Shown here: positions 1 to 11,140 of the stretch, piece after piece | Position numbering within the stretch: position 1 is the stretch's first letter | Layout: each line of letters opens with the position of its first letter | Origin: Hyposmocoma kahamanoa | Taxonomy: Eukaryota > Arthropoda > Insecta > Lepidoptera > Cosmopterigidae | Assembly: GCF_003589595.1 (NCBI RefSeq) | Contig: NW_020654810.1 | Coordinates: 6,111,738-6,175,737, forward strand | Length of the DNA: 64,000 bases | Direction of reading: 5' to 3' | Translations under genes and position numbers: made by a program | The notes under the pieces: generated by a model | The model's database searches: none | What the model was told of the DNA's origin: nothing | What the model saw: the letters and a program-made list of their open reading frames with translations, nothing else

Positions 1-1744
1 AAAGCCTTAACTAGTCGCAATCTCATCTGATGGACTGTGGAAGATTTGAACGAGGGCCATTAAACTCGAATATTAAGTACAAAATCGACATCCGTGAGAT
101 CTAAAATTAATAGAGAACACAAATTAAAGTTCACCGTATAAAATAATGGATACGCTAATATATATTGCAACGTTTTATTGCTTGCAAACGTTCATTCGAA
201 ACACATTCAGGCACTCGTCTACTTTGAAATACAAATTTAAAAGCCTATTATAGCTTATAGAACATACCATTCCTTTAAAATCGTGTTTTAAGATTATATC
301 GAATTTGGGGATATTTCTGATTCTTTTTTTGTAATACACTTATTTTAATACTTTTCAGTAGATGATATGCGCACGAGTAATGTCGCTGTGAATGGCGCCC
401 ATAGCTGTGTACTAACAAAGAGAGTAAAAAAGCATTGATTTTGACATTAATGTCAATTAGTATTAAGGCGAGGCTATTTGAAAGCGAGTCTAGATTTTAG
501 GAAATGAGGTAGGGAGGGCGCGGCCTGCAATCCGCGTGCAGAAAAGGACAGGAGGAAATTTTATATTGACAAGCGCCCTATGAAGACTGACGAAGAAGCG
601 GGCGGCGCGGCGTTAAACCGCTGAGCTATTTTCAAGTTTTGGGATAAACGTGAATTTAGTAACTATAGGGCTTCAGTTTAAAACCAAAATTTTGCATGTT
701 CTCTATAGTACTTAAAGAGACAAATGTCCATATAAAAATTACGTGCATAGTTTGCATTTTATCCTTGATAATTGGACGTAGTTAAACAAAATAATCCAAT
801 CCACGTCCACTCCCTTTCGAAAAATGGCAGTTTGAAGTTTAAAAGTGTTTCTCACTCTTGTTTTATTTTCAAAACTTATAATGTCATGTAACTCCAGAGA
901 TATTTATATATTTTTATATGTTGGATTTTTTTTGCGGGTCTAAGAGGTTAGACTTTAGGAAGGGTTTGGTATATATAACTCATTTTTTGATAATTTCGTG
1001 GACTGGATCCTTTTTGCTTAACTACGTCTAATTCGTTTTAGACTTTTGTTTTAGCCTGTTTTCGGGATTTTATATAATCGGGTGAAATACATCCAATCGT
1101 GTCACAAATTAGCATATTCTTTAGACTATATCCTTAGGTGTATGGTATATTTCTTGTAAGACCGTTATTTAATGGTAAAATCCTAAAACATTTGATTTAG
1201 CAAAACAGTTTTTCCCGCTTCTACTAAAGTGACACGCCTTAAGTACATCGGTTTTTTTTCTGTCGCAAATAAGTATTTGACCACAAATTCACCTGATGAT
1301 AGGTATCGACGTAGTCGAAGATGGTAGACGCTTAAAAGCTCATCGTATTGACACAAATTGCAGAAGAATGTCGTCGGTAAAATTCAATTTTTATAACATA
1401 GACTTTTATTGCTTTTAATGTGAAAATTCAGTACTTTTTTACACCCTTTCCGTTCTCGTTTTTATTTCCATCGAAGTTTCGTTGTAAATTAATGTGCACA
1501 TTCAATGATCCTATAACTGCTTTCGAACCCTAAACTATATATACACGAACCGCCTCTAAACTACGCAACTAATCTAAGCTACATCTAACAAAGGAATAGG
1601 ACAAAATATATTTGGTAGTATGACGACACACGTATACGTACACATACAAGTCCGTAATGCTCTGTGAAAATTACCTCATGCTTTATACGAAATATTATGT
1701 AATGCTAAATTTTGAGTACAGATTAAAGATCAATGTTACATGGG

Positions 1745-1880
1745 GCGATATAAACTGGTCGGCTCACTAAATGCAAGCAAGGATCAGACAGTTTTCGTTG
1801 ATAAAAAGCATAGTTTCTACTTATTAATTCTCATATTTCTGCTTAAATATTCGTATGTCACAGTGGCTTGAAATCTGCCT
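1745..1880 (+). repeat. diverged direct repeat, copy 1
   Basis: Shares an ordered series of short matches with 3196-3300 in the same orientation: CGATA..CTGGT.GGxTCAC, then GCAA.GA and CAGTTT, and later GTGGCTTGA. Either an unnamed old repeat or a local duplication near the nemo 3' end. Confidence 0.45.
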
Positions 1881-2419
1881 AAAATTAAGGCTATCTTCAC
1901 AGAAGCATTGTAGACTTTTTTACAGACAGATAAAACTACTTTATTATCGCGATGAGGTATGGTACGGTTTTTTACAATCGAGTTACAATTTTAATTCACA
2001 ATTGTTCTCTTTAACTTGCCGTTAATTTTTTGAAAACCAAAATTATTTTCTATTATTTTTTTTTCATATTACATCATATTCCGTTGCTTTCTTATAATGT
2101 TGTTTAAAAAAATGTACTGTATTGCCTATGACAAACAAAATGTAATTCCGCCGATTACATATAGGGCAATACTAGTCCATTTCCTATACGTGGACGACAA
2201 GAATGAAATAGCTTGAGACATTGCTGTAATTCATTATAAACTTGACATATCAAACATGTAAAAATAATATTACTTTTACGGAGTGATGACAATGACTCAA
2301 GTTACTTTTTACATGTTGGCTGTAATTACAGTTACTTTTTAAAAACTCTTGACAGTTCAGTTTAAATTCATCACGTCACAAATATAAACAAATATGGCCG
2401 ACTGACTGTGACATCTGCA

Positions 2420-2540
2420 GGGCTAGCACGACAAAGCGCGACTTGCGCGAGAGCGCCATAACGCGCGCGATTCTCTATGCGAGAAAGGTATCTCGCGGTT
2501 TATGCCGCTCTCGCGCAAGTTCGCGCCCTGTCAGGCCAGC
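2420..2540. mobile_element. palindromic MITE, GGGCTAGCACGACA family, copy 1
   Basis: Imperfect palindrome of about 120 bp with arms starting GGGCTAGCACGACA and ending in the degenerate reverse complement CTGTCAGGCCAGC. The arms are rich in CGCGAGAGCG. Non-coding. Other copies are at 4922, 46510 and 50725. Two of those copies are bounded by TA, which suggests a Tc1/mariner-type origin. Confidence 0.75.
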
Positions 2541-3195
2541 CGTCTGGGGGTCGATTCAGAACTTTACAATAACTCAGTTATCGACCGATTCGATTTGATA
2601 TCGTAAGATGTGTTTTCGTTTTTATTAACAACACCAGAATATTGTTCAATTTCAATTTTTCATTTTTCATTTCAATAATTTTGTTCAATTTTATTAATGC
2701 ATTTTAATGCAAGACTAATGCATTCCTATATTTTAGGACTTCAGTCTTAAAAATGTATATAAAAGGATTTTAATTTCTCTTATAATCTATTTCACGGACT
2801 AACTCTGTAAACGCTGTTGGATAACGATATCGTATCCGAATCCGAACCGAACGTTTAACTTAGATGTTCTGAATAACTTGGAAAGCGCCCTTCGCTTCGA
2901 GAACGATATACAATGGAACGATTCGGTTAAAATATCGAAAAGTTCTGAAAGCCCTGGTCATCTGTGAAATCATGAGCCATTCTAAAAGCGTGTGCTTCCT
3001 CACACTATATCTCGATACTGGCGAAATTCAAAAAGTTCGCCTCAAAAGCAAAAAGAAGAGGAATGTTTTTAATATATTCACAATTTAAAAAGTACACAAT
3101 TTGATTAGTATTATTCTTTTCTTGAGTAGGTAGATATTTGAGCAGTTTTAATGTCGATGGACTTTATATCAAATTTTAAAATCAACGTGATTTTG

Positions 3196-3300
3196 CGTAC
3201 GATAAGCTGGTTGGTTCACATAATCAAAGCAACGACCATGAACAGTTTAAATGTAAATTTTGTTTAAAAATACATACTTGACTGTGGCTTGATACAGAGT
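3196..3300 (+). repeat. diverged direct repeat, copy 2
   Basis: Partner of 1745-1880; same order of shared words (GATAAGCTGGTTGGTTCAC, GAACAGTTT, ACTGTGGCTTGATA). The two copies are about 1.45 kb apart. Confidence 0.45.
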
Positions 3301-3473
3301 AAATATTTCAGTGATCTTTATGTCGATGACACAAGGTATTAATTGCGTCGAACGAACTGTCGAGAGATCATAAAGCAGTAAATGTCGATGTGTGTAGCAA
3401 CGTGCATCGCGGCGAGTTAACGCGTGTCGTTGAAATTCGCGCGCCGCCTGTCTTGGCCGCGGCGCGACTCACG

Positions 3474-3528
3474 TCATTCCCATTGGTGCGGCGACGGCGG
3501 CAGCTCCGACGGGTGCGCCACGGTGGAA
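3474..3528 (-). CDS. nmo: nemo terminal coding exon and stop codon
   Basis: A 55-base coding part follows acceptor gactcttgcag. T completes AG|T for Ser, then STVAHPSELPPSPHQWE and TGA. This is the conserved NLK C-terminus, and the His and Gln variants agree with the fly protein as I recall it. It lies about 5.1 kb from the previous exon and was placed by homology and phase. A longer open frame across the same bases (3469-3657) is in a different frame and has no meaning. Confidence 0.95.
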
Positions 3529-3948
3529 CTGCAAGAGTCTGCGGGTTAGAGTCGTGTAGACCGGTAGGGTACCCACACCCACGCCACTAGGGTGTACATG
3601 TTTTATGGATTTGGCGAATTTGAAAAAAAAAATGTTCAAGTAAAAATTTATCATCAAAGGCCTTGTGTGTTGTGTATCTTAATGTAATTATCTCAATACC
3701 TCTCATGTAAGTTGTTGTAAGTCAAAATACCATTTTATTTTATTTTTTAACTTCTCCTCAACTCCACGTAATATGTAGATCAAAATGTACATATGTGATT
3801 CAGACGCAGATAATATTATTCCTATGGTCAGGTAAACGCCCAGTATACATTATTATGAAAATATCGCATTCACATTTAGCGCTACATATTCTATAATTAT
3901 GACCATAGAGTATCTAGAAAAATACATTTTTCGTACAAAACTATAACG

Positions 3949-4146
3949 CTCACACTCAACATAGCCCCGCACTAGGGAAACCCTGTGTCGCGGGTGCCAT
4001 GGACACACACATAGACAACCACAAATTACACCCAAACTCACGAGAGAAATAAATGTAGGCCATACAAATATTTCTCCCGGCCCGGGAATCGAACCTGGGA
4101 CCTCTGCGTGGCAGTCCGGCATGGTAACCGTTCGGCCACGGAGGCA
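3949..4146 (-). mobile_element. SINE-B copy, tRNA-derived
   Basis: Read on the minus strand it starts with a tRNA-like head (CTCCGTGGCCGAACGGTTAC, then GGACTGCCACGCAGAGG and B box GGTTCGATTCCCGGG) followed by a non-tRNA body common to all copies (TATGGCCTACATTTATTTCT, CCATGGCACCCGCGACACAG, GTGCGGGGCTATGTTGAG). The CTGCCACGC loop resembles tRNA-Gly(GCC). Nearly full length. The open frame at 3853-4122 is only this element. Confidence 0.85.
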
Positions 4147-4666
4147 GTAAACTGAAAGTATACTTGCAGTTTGCTGGGTCTTGGCAGGTTAAATATATCC
4201 TTTTTATTATATTATAGGGGATGGAATCAATAATACCACGATTTTACTATTAGAAAAGCTATACATTTCGCACCGCTGTAAGAGCGACTAACTTGCATTG
4301 TGACAAAAAATGGTATCCAATGCAAAACAGGTACAATTGGCTCATCAGTCACGCCATTATTTACTTAAATGAACCAATGATGTTCACAACAAGTTTTATA
4401 ATAAGTTATTTTTACTATTTTAAGTATATGCTCTTAAATAACGTAAATATTTCATTAAAATGTAGCTGCCTACATATATTAAAGGTTCCATGTTTGAAAG
4501 TAAACATAACATGAAACGATTTATTTACTTTTAAATATAGAACCTGTCATATACATAAAAAAAGGATATATTTAAGGTAAAAAGCCAAAAAATGGTATTT
4601 TGACTTACAACAACGTACGTGGAAGGTATCGATCTGAATACCAAGAAAACTTAGGCTCTGCTAATA

Positions 4667-4914
4667 TCGTCGGTGTTTTGTAGAAAGGGCGAAAGCGCCA
4701 TTTCGAAAAATTTTTCAAGGGAGCATGTTTCAGTTTTTCACAATAGTTTTAAAATATTTACGTCCTGTTTTTGTAATACTTAAAACTATATTAAAACCAA
4801 AATTTTATTTCAAAACTGGACGCACATATTTTAATAGTCGTCAAAAACTAAAACATGGTCACCTGGTTTTTTTTTCTAAATGGCGCTTTCGCCCTTCCAG
4901 CAAAACACCGACGA
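4667..4914. mobile_element. MITE with about 44-bp inverted ends and TA target duplication
   Basis: Both ends read TCGTCGGTGTTTTG inward, followed by AAGGGCGAAAGCGCCATTT, with only a few mismatches over about 44 bp. TA lies directly outside each end (4665-4666 and 4915-4916), as in Tc1/mariner-like MITEs. The AT-rich interior carries a chance open frame (4725-4919). Confidence 0.8.
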
Positions 4915-4921
4915 TATAGCG

Positions 4922-5003
4922 GGGCTAGCACGAGAGAGCGCGACTAGCGCGGGAACTCGCGCTTTACGCCGCTCTCGCGCAAATCGCTCCTTGTCGTGCT
5001 AGC
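4922..5003. mobile_element. GGGCTAGCACGACA-family MITE, copy 2
   Basis: Shortened copy (about 82 bp) with left end GGGCTAGCACGAGAG and right end TTGTCGTGCTAGC. It starts only 7 bp after the unrelated MITE at 4667-4914. Confidence 0.7.
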
Positions 5004-7025
5004 TTTACAGAAACAGTTTAATAAAACCTAAGTCCATAAGTTACGTACGTACGTTCGCCACAATCCACCAAACATTGTACTCCCATCATGCATAATAGAA
5101 TCAAAAAGGTTCGTTTAAAAGACCAAGACTGTACTATGATAATAAAAGAGAACTCGTAGCAAATCTGCATCACAAACTACACTTGTCTACTGAGTATCAC
5201 CACAACCATGTGCTTGGCACTGTGTACACTCTACGCATGCACTACTGCCATTCTAAGCAGACACTCCAGATCTAGCCTTGCAGGGGTCACCTTACGATTG
5301 GTATTTCAATAAATGGATTTTAAACTTTTAAGGACGGAAGGCGCGTAAATTTTTAACTAAAGCTGTCTTAAAAATAGTAAAAATAATTATGGTAACAAAT
5401 ATATTCACATATTATGAATCTATAAATTCTAATTATTGACCCATACAAAGCTATAAAAACCTAGTTTTATACCTCGATATTCTGAGTTGAATGTTCTGCC
5501 TAGATATCCGTAAAGGACCCACTATTCCGCATATAGATATATTTTCTGATCCGTACAGTTATTTTTCGTCAATCTATTTAGAAAACAAAGTGGGGCAGTC
5601 ATAGTCCTATCTAAAGTATTTGATCGAAAGAATATAAGCATTTGAACGAATGGATACGAGACCAAGACTGTTTTAGTCCTTGGCATACTTTTCAAGGCGA
5701 CTTATATTCAGTGTAACAATATTTCACACCTTATACTGTATCTCATATCAATTCCGTTATGTCAGTGATATACCCATGTATAAAAAAGATAAGCTTACAA
5801 CGATTAGTGGCAAATTTACGCGTTTGAAAGCTGAGTAAGCAGATATATTTAATTGCTCAAAAAACGAATAAAATGTGATAAAATAATGTTTTAAATTCAA
5901 CGTAGTTTAATGTAATAATATCTTTTAGACATACATAATTCATCAGACGTTTTGAGATTCAGAGTGCTACTGTATTTATACACTGACCGACAGATTTAGC
6001 GGAACACTAGTAAAACCCACAAAATATTGTAGTGTTTCTTTCGAGAGTTTGGTCAGTTATTTTAATTAGTTATTTTAAATTGAAAATAAAACATTAGTCG
6101 ACTAACTTATTTTTTTTTTTTCATTTAATTGTTTTGATTTCCAACTAATCCTGGCTTGTGTAGTGGTTCGAGGTTAATTTTGTGTTCTCTTAAACTTTAA
6201 CTGTATACGCAAATGAAACTATTTTTTTCGGATCTAAATCACGTATATTTGTTTTTTTTTTCAAACATATCACGTTTCGGGTACCTTTAGAGGTTCCATG
6301 GTCATGGCTAATTGTCCTTCCTGTAAAGGGCCCGGAACGTGGACTTGTTTGAAAAAAATAATTTTATTTATTTAAATTTGATTAATACTAGACTTTTAAC
6401 AATTGTAAACTGTTACTATTTTTCAAATTTAAGGTATTTCGGCTTTGTTACAATTTTTTTAAATAATGTGCAATTTGTCTAATTACTATTTTTTTCTAAA
6501 AGGACTAGGAAATCGACGTTAAAAGGTCTTAATTGAACTGCTATTTTATGTCTAACACTTATTTGCGTAAACATGAACGTTACTATTTTATTTTCTTACT
6601 TTTTCATTATTCCGCTAAATGTGCCAGTGTGTGTATTAAAATGTATTCTAAATAGCTGTCGACAACCCGTAACACAAAAACGTACGAATCAGAAATCATG
6701 CATTGCAAATGAACCATTCGCGGGACGGATTATCTATCGATCAACCCTTTTGAAATTACGATTCGACGCACGACGACGAAGCAAAGCATGCATTTTATAT
6801 TACTAATGGAATTTATAAGAATTGCCTCGCCGAAAAGCGTCGATGTATACCGTCCAAGACCTGTAAGGAGACCAACGACGCAAGATCACGAATTCACTTA
6901 TTAAATAACGCTTGCGTATTAGCTTGGAACATTATCTTCCATAAGAAACTTTGTAGAAACGATGATGTTAGAGCGGTTACACAAGGCAACTTCGCGATGC
7001 TGAAAATCACCGCGTATAACCACCC
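5004..7025. other. intron sequence, mostly featureless; pLTR-like hairpin at 6205-6360
   Basis: AT-rich nemo intron. At 6205-6360 lies a member of a recurrent family (GAAACTATTTTT, AAATCxCGTATATTTG, then CACGTTTCGGGTACC and CCATGGTCATGGC) whose inner part folds back: TTCAAAC..CACGTTTCGGG pairs with CCGGAACGTGG..GTTTGAA. It resembles the terminal repeats of Penelope-like elements. I see nothing else. Confidence 0.45.
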
Positions 7026-7028
7026 TTA

Positions 7029-7130
7029 GGCCAAAATTCGACGGTGCGTTTAGCAGAGCGTTCAAAGTTTGCGCGCACAACGTATGCGCAAACGCTCTGC
7101 TGTACGCGCCACAATTCCGAATTTGCGGCC
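7029..7130. mobile_element. 102-bp palindromic MITE with TTA target duplication
   Basis: Arms GGCCAAAATTCGACGG and, reversed, GGCCGCAAATTCGGAATTG, with a further matched pair TAGCAGAGCGTT / AACGCTCTGCTG inside. TTA flanks both sides (7026-7028 and 7131-7133), as for PIF/Harbinger MITEs. Confidence 0.7.
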
Positions 7131-7133
7131 TTA

Positions 7134-8656
7134 GAAGTAAATACGCAAGCTTATAGCAGCGGTCTCGTTAAAGTGTTGGAGCAGTACACAGATAAGGACA
7201 ACACAGGAATGCGTGCAGAGCGCTTACTGGGGCTGCGGCGCACTAGGCAGCGCACAGAAATATCACGGGCGATAGCAGTAGTATTTTTGCCGCCGTCTTG
7301 AAAGGGGAACAAACTTTTGCTTTCGAACCCGCTCTAGAGCTGTCGCAAAACACAGAAAAAGCAGAATGTTATTACTACTGTCGGAATAGCGGTGCTATGC
7401 TAGGTGAAAGCGGGACACCACCATTTCAAGAGGGTTGATTAGCTTGAAAACAGCGGCGCTGCGGCGTGGTATGTACAGAGAACTATCGCTCGGAAGCGGA
7501 GAAAGTAAGACAAAACAAAATGTATAAACCCATGCACAAATCGGGCGCCCGCAAAATGGCCCGTCAAGTACATAAGTTGCTCGTGTTATCGTACAAATGA
7601 AGGCACAAAGTACTGACACCTACACTGCAAAAACACAACTACTGTAAGCGAGGTGTCGGAGGGGAAGTGTGGGGGGATACGACATAGGTTTTTTTTTACT
7701 GCGACCACCGAACTTAAGGGCCCGAGTAGAACGAGGTGTAGAGATGGCGAGACACATGGTGATGATACGTTATGTACATAGAGGTGACACTGACGTGCAC
7801 ACACTAGCAGATCGCACCGTGACACACCTAGTTGTGATGCCTGCTTGCCGTCTCTTATTATCTTTACTTGAACGGTGGACACAACACTGGCTTTAAACTT
7901 TGAAAGTAAGACAGAACACACGAAGAATGTTAGTTGCAATTTGAACCACGCGCTAAGACGTCGCCTCTGGAACTTCGGGTACCTAGTACATATTCACGAC
8001 CGAACAAATTGTTAGACTTGTACCACAACCGAACATGGCGTCCCATTGATACATAGACATTGAAGAACATTTGTGCTCGATCGACTGTATCAATATACCC
8101 AGTGTAATGTTCAGGAAGCTTCGTGTTAGCGTGTTGGGTGCAAGCAGTGTTGTCCCATGGACGGGGGGAGGACGGGGGTCGTGGCGCGTCGAGTGCGGGT
8201 GGTCGCTATACAGCTGGGAGACGCACTCCTGCGCAACGACCGCGACGGTGTAGATATGAGACATGAAGAAAAATGTTGTTTTTGACAGTGATATTCAATT
8301 GCAGCCTCTCAATTGACAGTTTGAAAATGAAAATTTTGAACTGTTTTATATTTTAGTTCTAGTGTCGAAACGGTGCTGTCATCGTCTTGTTTTGATATAT
8401 TCCAGTCAGAGTAATTATTTTAAACATAATTTAAATTCTCTTCATGGATATTTAACATGTGGACTATTTAATAATAATACTTTCCACTGTCAGCAAACAG
8501 GCTAATATTACAAATCAAAATACAACCAATCATCATTGACCCCCCTATCTCCATCCAGTTGCGGTAGTTTGCGCGAGAAGTGAGTCTCAAGAAGGTATCG
8601 CAAAGAAATCACCTAGTGTCGGTTGGTTGTTGGTGGCGGTTGCGGCTGCGCCTTAC
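7134..8656. other. intron sequence with raised GC, no gene recognised
   Basis: From about 7134 to 8260 the GC content is visibly higher than in neighbouring introns and I see no repeat family. Several short open frames overlap on both strands without protein resemblance. It lies 3' of the exon at 8657-8750, so a retained-intron 3' UTR is possible, but nothing shows it. From 8260 to 8560 it returns to plain AT-rich intron. Confidence 0.35.
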
Positions 8657-8750
8657 CTTGCGAAGCTCTTGAACGCGGCGGACTGCGGGTTGATGCAGAG
8701 AGGGACGCGTGAGGTTTGGAGCTGTTCCGCTATGAATTTGTGGATCTCCT
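8657..8750 (-). CDS. nmo: nemo exon: NLK C-terminal extension
   Basis: Acceptor ataacttccgcag is followed by AG, which completes a split Glu codon, then 30 residues from EIHKFIAEQLQ to CINPQSAAFKSFA and two bases of Ser. The segment RVPLCINPQSAAFKSF is invariant in NLK orthologues and lies just outside the kinase fold. The donor is AG|gtaagg. If this intron were retained, the reading frame would be GCA AGG TAA, so the donor itself carries an in-frame stop and would give a protein ending in SFAR. Confidence 0.95.
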
Positions 8751-8774
8751 CTGCGGAAGTTATAGTTAAAACAT

Positions 8775-9175
8775 GTTAAAAAAGGTTATCAACTTCTGCT
8801 TTTCCATTTTTTTCTACAAAGTCATTGAAGTCATCCTTATAAGAAAGTGGAGTCTATTAGAATTTAAAAAAAATTTTAAATTTTATTCATTTGGTATGAA
8901 AAACTATTTTATGAAATTTGACCAACTTCTGCTGTTCCGATTTTTTTCTTCCTTTACAATGAAATGATCCCTTCATGATACTGAGTCGATCAGCACTAAA
9001 AAAATTTGATCAATTTTATTCATTCTTACGGACAACTCACGCTTGACCAAAAAATTTACAATTACAAAATCGTTTTCACAAAAAAATACTTAATGGTTCC
9101 TAAGAGTGTCCTTGTATCCTCTATGGTTTCGGATTGCCCCATACTCTCATATTAAAAAAACACTTTTTTTTTTTT
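8775..9175 (+). repeat. AT-rich dispersed repeat (repeat F), copy 1
   Basis: Matches 13375-14000 in the same orientation over about 270 bp with good conservation: TTTTATGAAATTTGACCAAC, ATGAAATGATCCCTTCATGA, CACGCTTGACCAAAAA, CTATGGTTTCGGATT, CCCCATACT. A weaker match to the first part of the partner precedes it. No terminal repeats, tRNA head or coding capacity seen; class unknown. Confidence 0.7.
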
Positions 9176-9681
9176 TTCAATATGTATATTATTACAAGCG
9201 GACACACCCATTCAGTAATACAATAAATAAATTTCTTGCTATCTCGTTTAAGTTCATAGTAATTATTATAAAACGATCCTATGAAAAGTCAGTTTAGCAG
9301 GAAAAGGTGTACCCAAAACTTTTTATTTCTTTTGCGTCTTCATAATAATGACAATGCCAAAATTTGACGGAGATTGATAGGACGAATAGTTAGTAGTAAT
9401 CTCTAGGTGTACGAGTAATATTCGTATTGTCTCGGATTCGTATCGGACTTGGTGCACAAGCGACATCCGAACTCGATCTAAGCTCTCTAGATTTGTATGT
9501 TCTCTGACACACGCAAATGCGGTTAGGCCGGCACAGAGTTACACGCTCCATAATTGCGTGCGTTCTTTTTTTGGAAGTAATGCAAAAATTCCCGAGCATG
9601 TTTGAAAAAAAAAATCGCTGGAGTGCAGATACATAAATACAAGAAAAGTACGCAAATATTAGCAACAGATGTCAAACGCAC
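9176..9681. other. short intron stretch, nothing recognised
   Basis: Nemo intron between the exons at 8750 and 9682. At 9400-9480 there is a run rich in ATTCGTAT/ATTCG words that loosely recalls 26680-26740; otherwise no feature. Confidence 0.4.
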
Positions 9682-9937
9682 CTTTGACCTGATGTACAGA
9701 CGTGAGCTTCCTCTCCCAGGCGTCATGGAAGGGATGCGTCGCGACGGGCTCGAGGTCGGGCGAGTAGTGGCGCGCGGGCGCAGGCCCGCCCCCCACGCCG
9801 ACGCCGCCCACGCCGCCCGGCGCGCTGTAGCAGCACTTGCACATGCATGAATGGTAGCGCAGGCGGCCTTCCTCGAGGTACGGGTGGGCCAGTGCGTCCA
9901 CTACAGAGATGCGCTTCGCCGGATCGAATACTAACAT
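9682..9937 (-). CDS. nmo: nemo exon: end of kinase C-lobe, CMCKCC segment and Gly-rich loop
   Basis: Acceptor catgatttcag is followed by 85 codons and one base, then donor gtgcgt. It begins MLVFDPAKRISVVDALAHPY; the ATG is an internal Met, not a start. HPYLEEGRLRYHSCMCKCC is a signature of NLK. After it comes a Gly/Val/Pro/Ala-rich run of about 17 residues (exon residues 39-55) before RHYSPDLEP, where fly and human NLK have a short Ser/Thr loop. The exon ends WERKLTSVHQVK plus the first base of Glu. The bias of the run is reflected in a CpG-rich DNA stretch at about 9765-9825. Confidence 0.96.
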
Positions 9938-10121
9938 CTGAAATCATGTTCACAACTTTGTTTAGCAACAAGACTTACTGTTAAAAAAAGTCAACATTAT
10001 CAACCCAAAATAATGATTAGTTTGTCGCGTGAAATTAAATTGTCGAGCAAATTTTATGCTATTTATTTACCTAAATAATCGCAGCAGAAATAAAAAATAT
10101 GGGTATTACATTTATTTGAAG

Positions 10122-10425
10122 CCGAGGTAACTTAATCGTTTGACAAACCGCCTTTCAAGCAGAGGCTGTGGTTTCGAATCCGGGCTCGCACCTCTGAGAT
10201 TCTCGGAATTTATATACGAAAAATTTGAAAATTTACCATAAGCTTTTCGGTGCAACAAAAACAAACAAGCGAAACTGCACGTCGAAGAAGGTTCGCAAAT
10301 CACAACCCTAGGAAAACGAGTTAAGTTCCCAACCCTCATTAATCCATAGTGTCCGACTATGGCATAAATTCTAGCCTGAGAGAACACTCGCGAAAAGCAG
10401 CGGGACATATAAATGGGTTGACAAA
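10122..10425 (+). mobile_element. SINE-D copy, tRNA-derived, RTE-type lepidopteran SINE
   Basis: tRNA-like start with B box GGTTTCGAATCCGGGCTCG, then the body words CACCTCTGAGATTCTCGGAA, AAATTTACCATAAGC and CTTTTCGGTG found in a widespread lepidopteran SINE. It ends around GGTTGACAAAGATGATA, the usual TGATGATG-like tail. Related parts are at 10428-10600, 19212-19780 and 59640-59945. Confidence 0.75.
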
Positions 10426-10427
10426 GA

Positions 10428-10600
10428 TGATACGTCCCATTGCTGAGCATAGGTCTTCTCTAAGGAGAACGTTTAGGATATCGTCTACGCTGCTCCAATG
10501 TGGCTTGAGGGCTTCTCAGTTTTCCACAGCCAGGTTTCAACAAGACGTATTTCTTCACCATTACCGACATTATTTTATTGCTACTAAACACTTACGACAG
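10428..10600 (-). mobile_element. SINE-D fragment in inverted orientation
   Basis: Begins CGTCCCATTGCTGAGCATAG and continues with CAGGTTTCAACAAG and TTTCTTCACC, the reversed SINE-D body. It faces the copy at 10122-10425 tail to tail, so the pair can fold back. Confidence 0.65.
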
Positions 10601-10984
10601 TACGTAACTTAGAAATTACTCATCGACCTTCCAGTTACGTTATGACCGTTACACGCTATATGATGTAAAGACGTAGCCAACGAAATAAGTTCAAATTTAC
10701 TGTATTTTCACAGAATTTGCAAAAGAGTTGTTCCATTAGTGGTACTAAAATAAAAGGAAAATTTTACCAGGCTTTCAGTAGGCGTTTTGTAAAGATCTCT
10801 CAAAATGTCGAAATTCTGAATCAAAAATATTTTTTTCTTACCTGCAATTTCCGAAAATCGTTAAGAATTTTTAATACAACGGAATCCCACGTAATGTAAT
10901 TTTTTGGTAATGGGCTAGTGGCCAATGTCATGAAAAATATATTGACAGAACAGAATTAGAGGTGGGCTTTTAATTTAAGACTTT

Positions 10985-11140
10985 CGTGGTTATTCACTAA
11001 ATGATTATCACTAATATCAGGTTTCTTACCACGGTATGACTTCTTTTTATTTTCCCGATATTTCGAAACGGTTGCACGCTCCATGGTCACGGGTTGACTG
11101 TACAGTCAGAGAAACCTGACACTAGTGATAATCATTTAGA
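10985..11140. repeat. fold-back insert with pLTR-like core
   Basis: Outer arms AAATGATTATCACTA..AGGTTTCT and AGAAACCTGAC..AGTGATAATCATTT are inverted copies. The core carries CGATATTTCGAAACGG and CCATGGTCACGGGTTGAC, typical of Penelope-like terminal repeats. AGAGGTGGGC occurs on both sides (about 10959 and 11139), a possible target duplication or part of the neighbouring repeat. Confidence 0.6.

Larger units (their letters stand above)
1..3473 (-). other. nemo 3' UTR and downstream region
   Basis: No open frame or protein match. On the minus strand this follows the nemo stop. The first 60 bases after the stop are very GC-rich, then the sequence is AT-rich. The nearest minus-strand AATAAA hexamers after the stop are at 2690-2695 and 2621-2626, about 780-850 bases away. 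Others occur at 1461, 1405 and 174. The UTR end cannot be decided from sequence. It contains a diverged direct repeat (1745-1880 and 3196-3300) and a palindromic MITE (2420-2540). Confidence 0.5.

Noticed and set aside
3469..3657. 62-codon minus-strand frame over the nemo terminal exon
   Set aside because: Out of frame with the NLK tail; the true reading is STVAHPSELPPSPHQWE-stop.
7586..7939. 117-codon minus-strand open frame
   Set aside because: No domain or splice signal and overlapping frames on the other strand; typical of a GC-richer intron patch.
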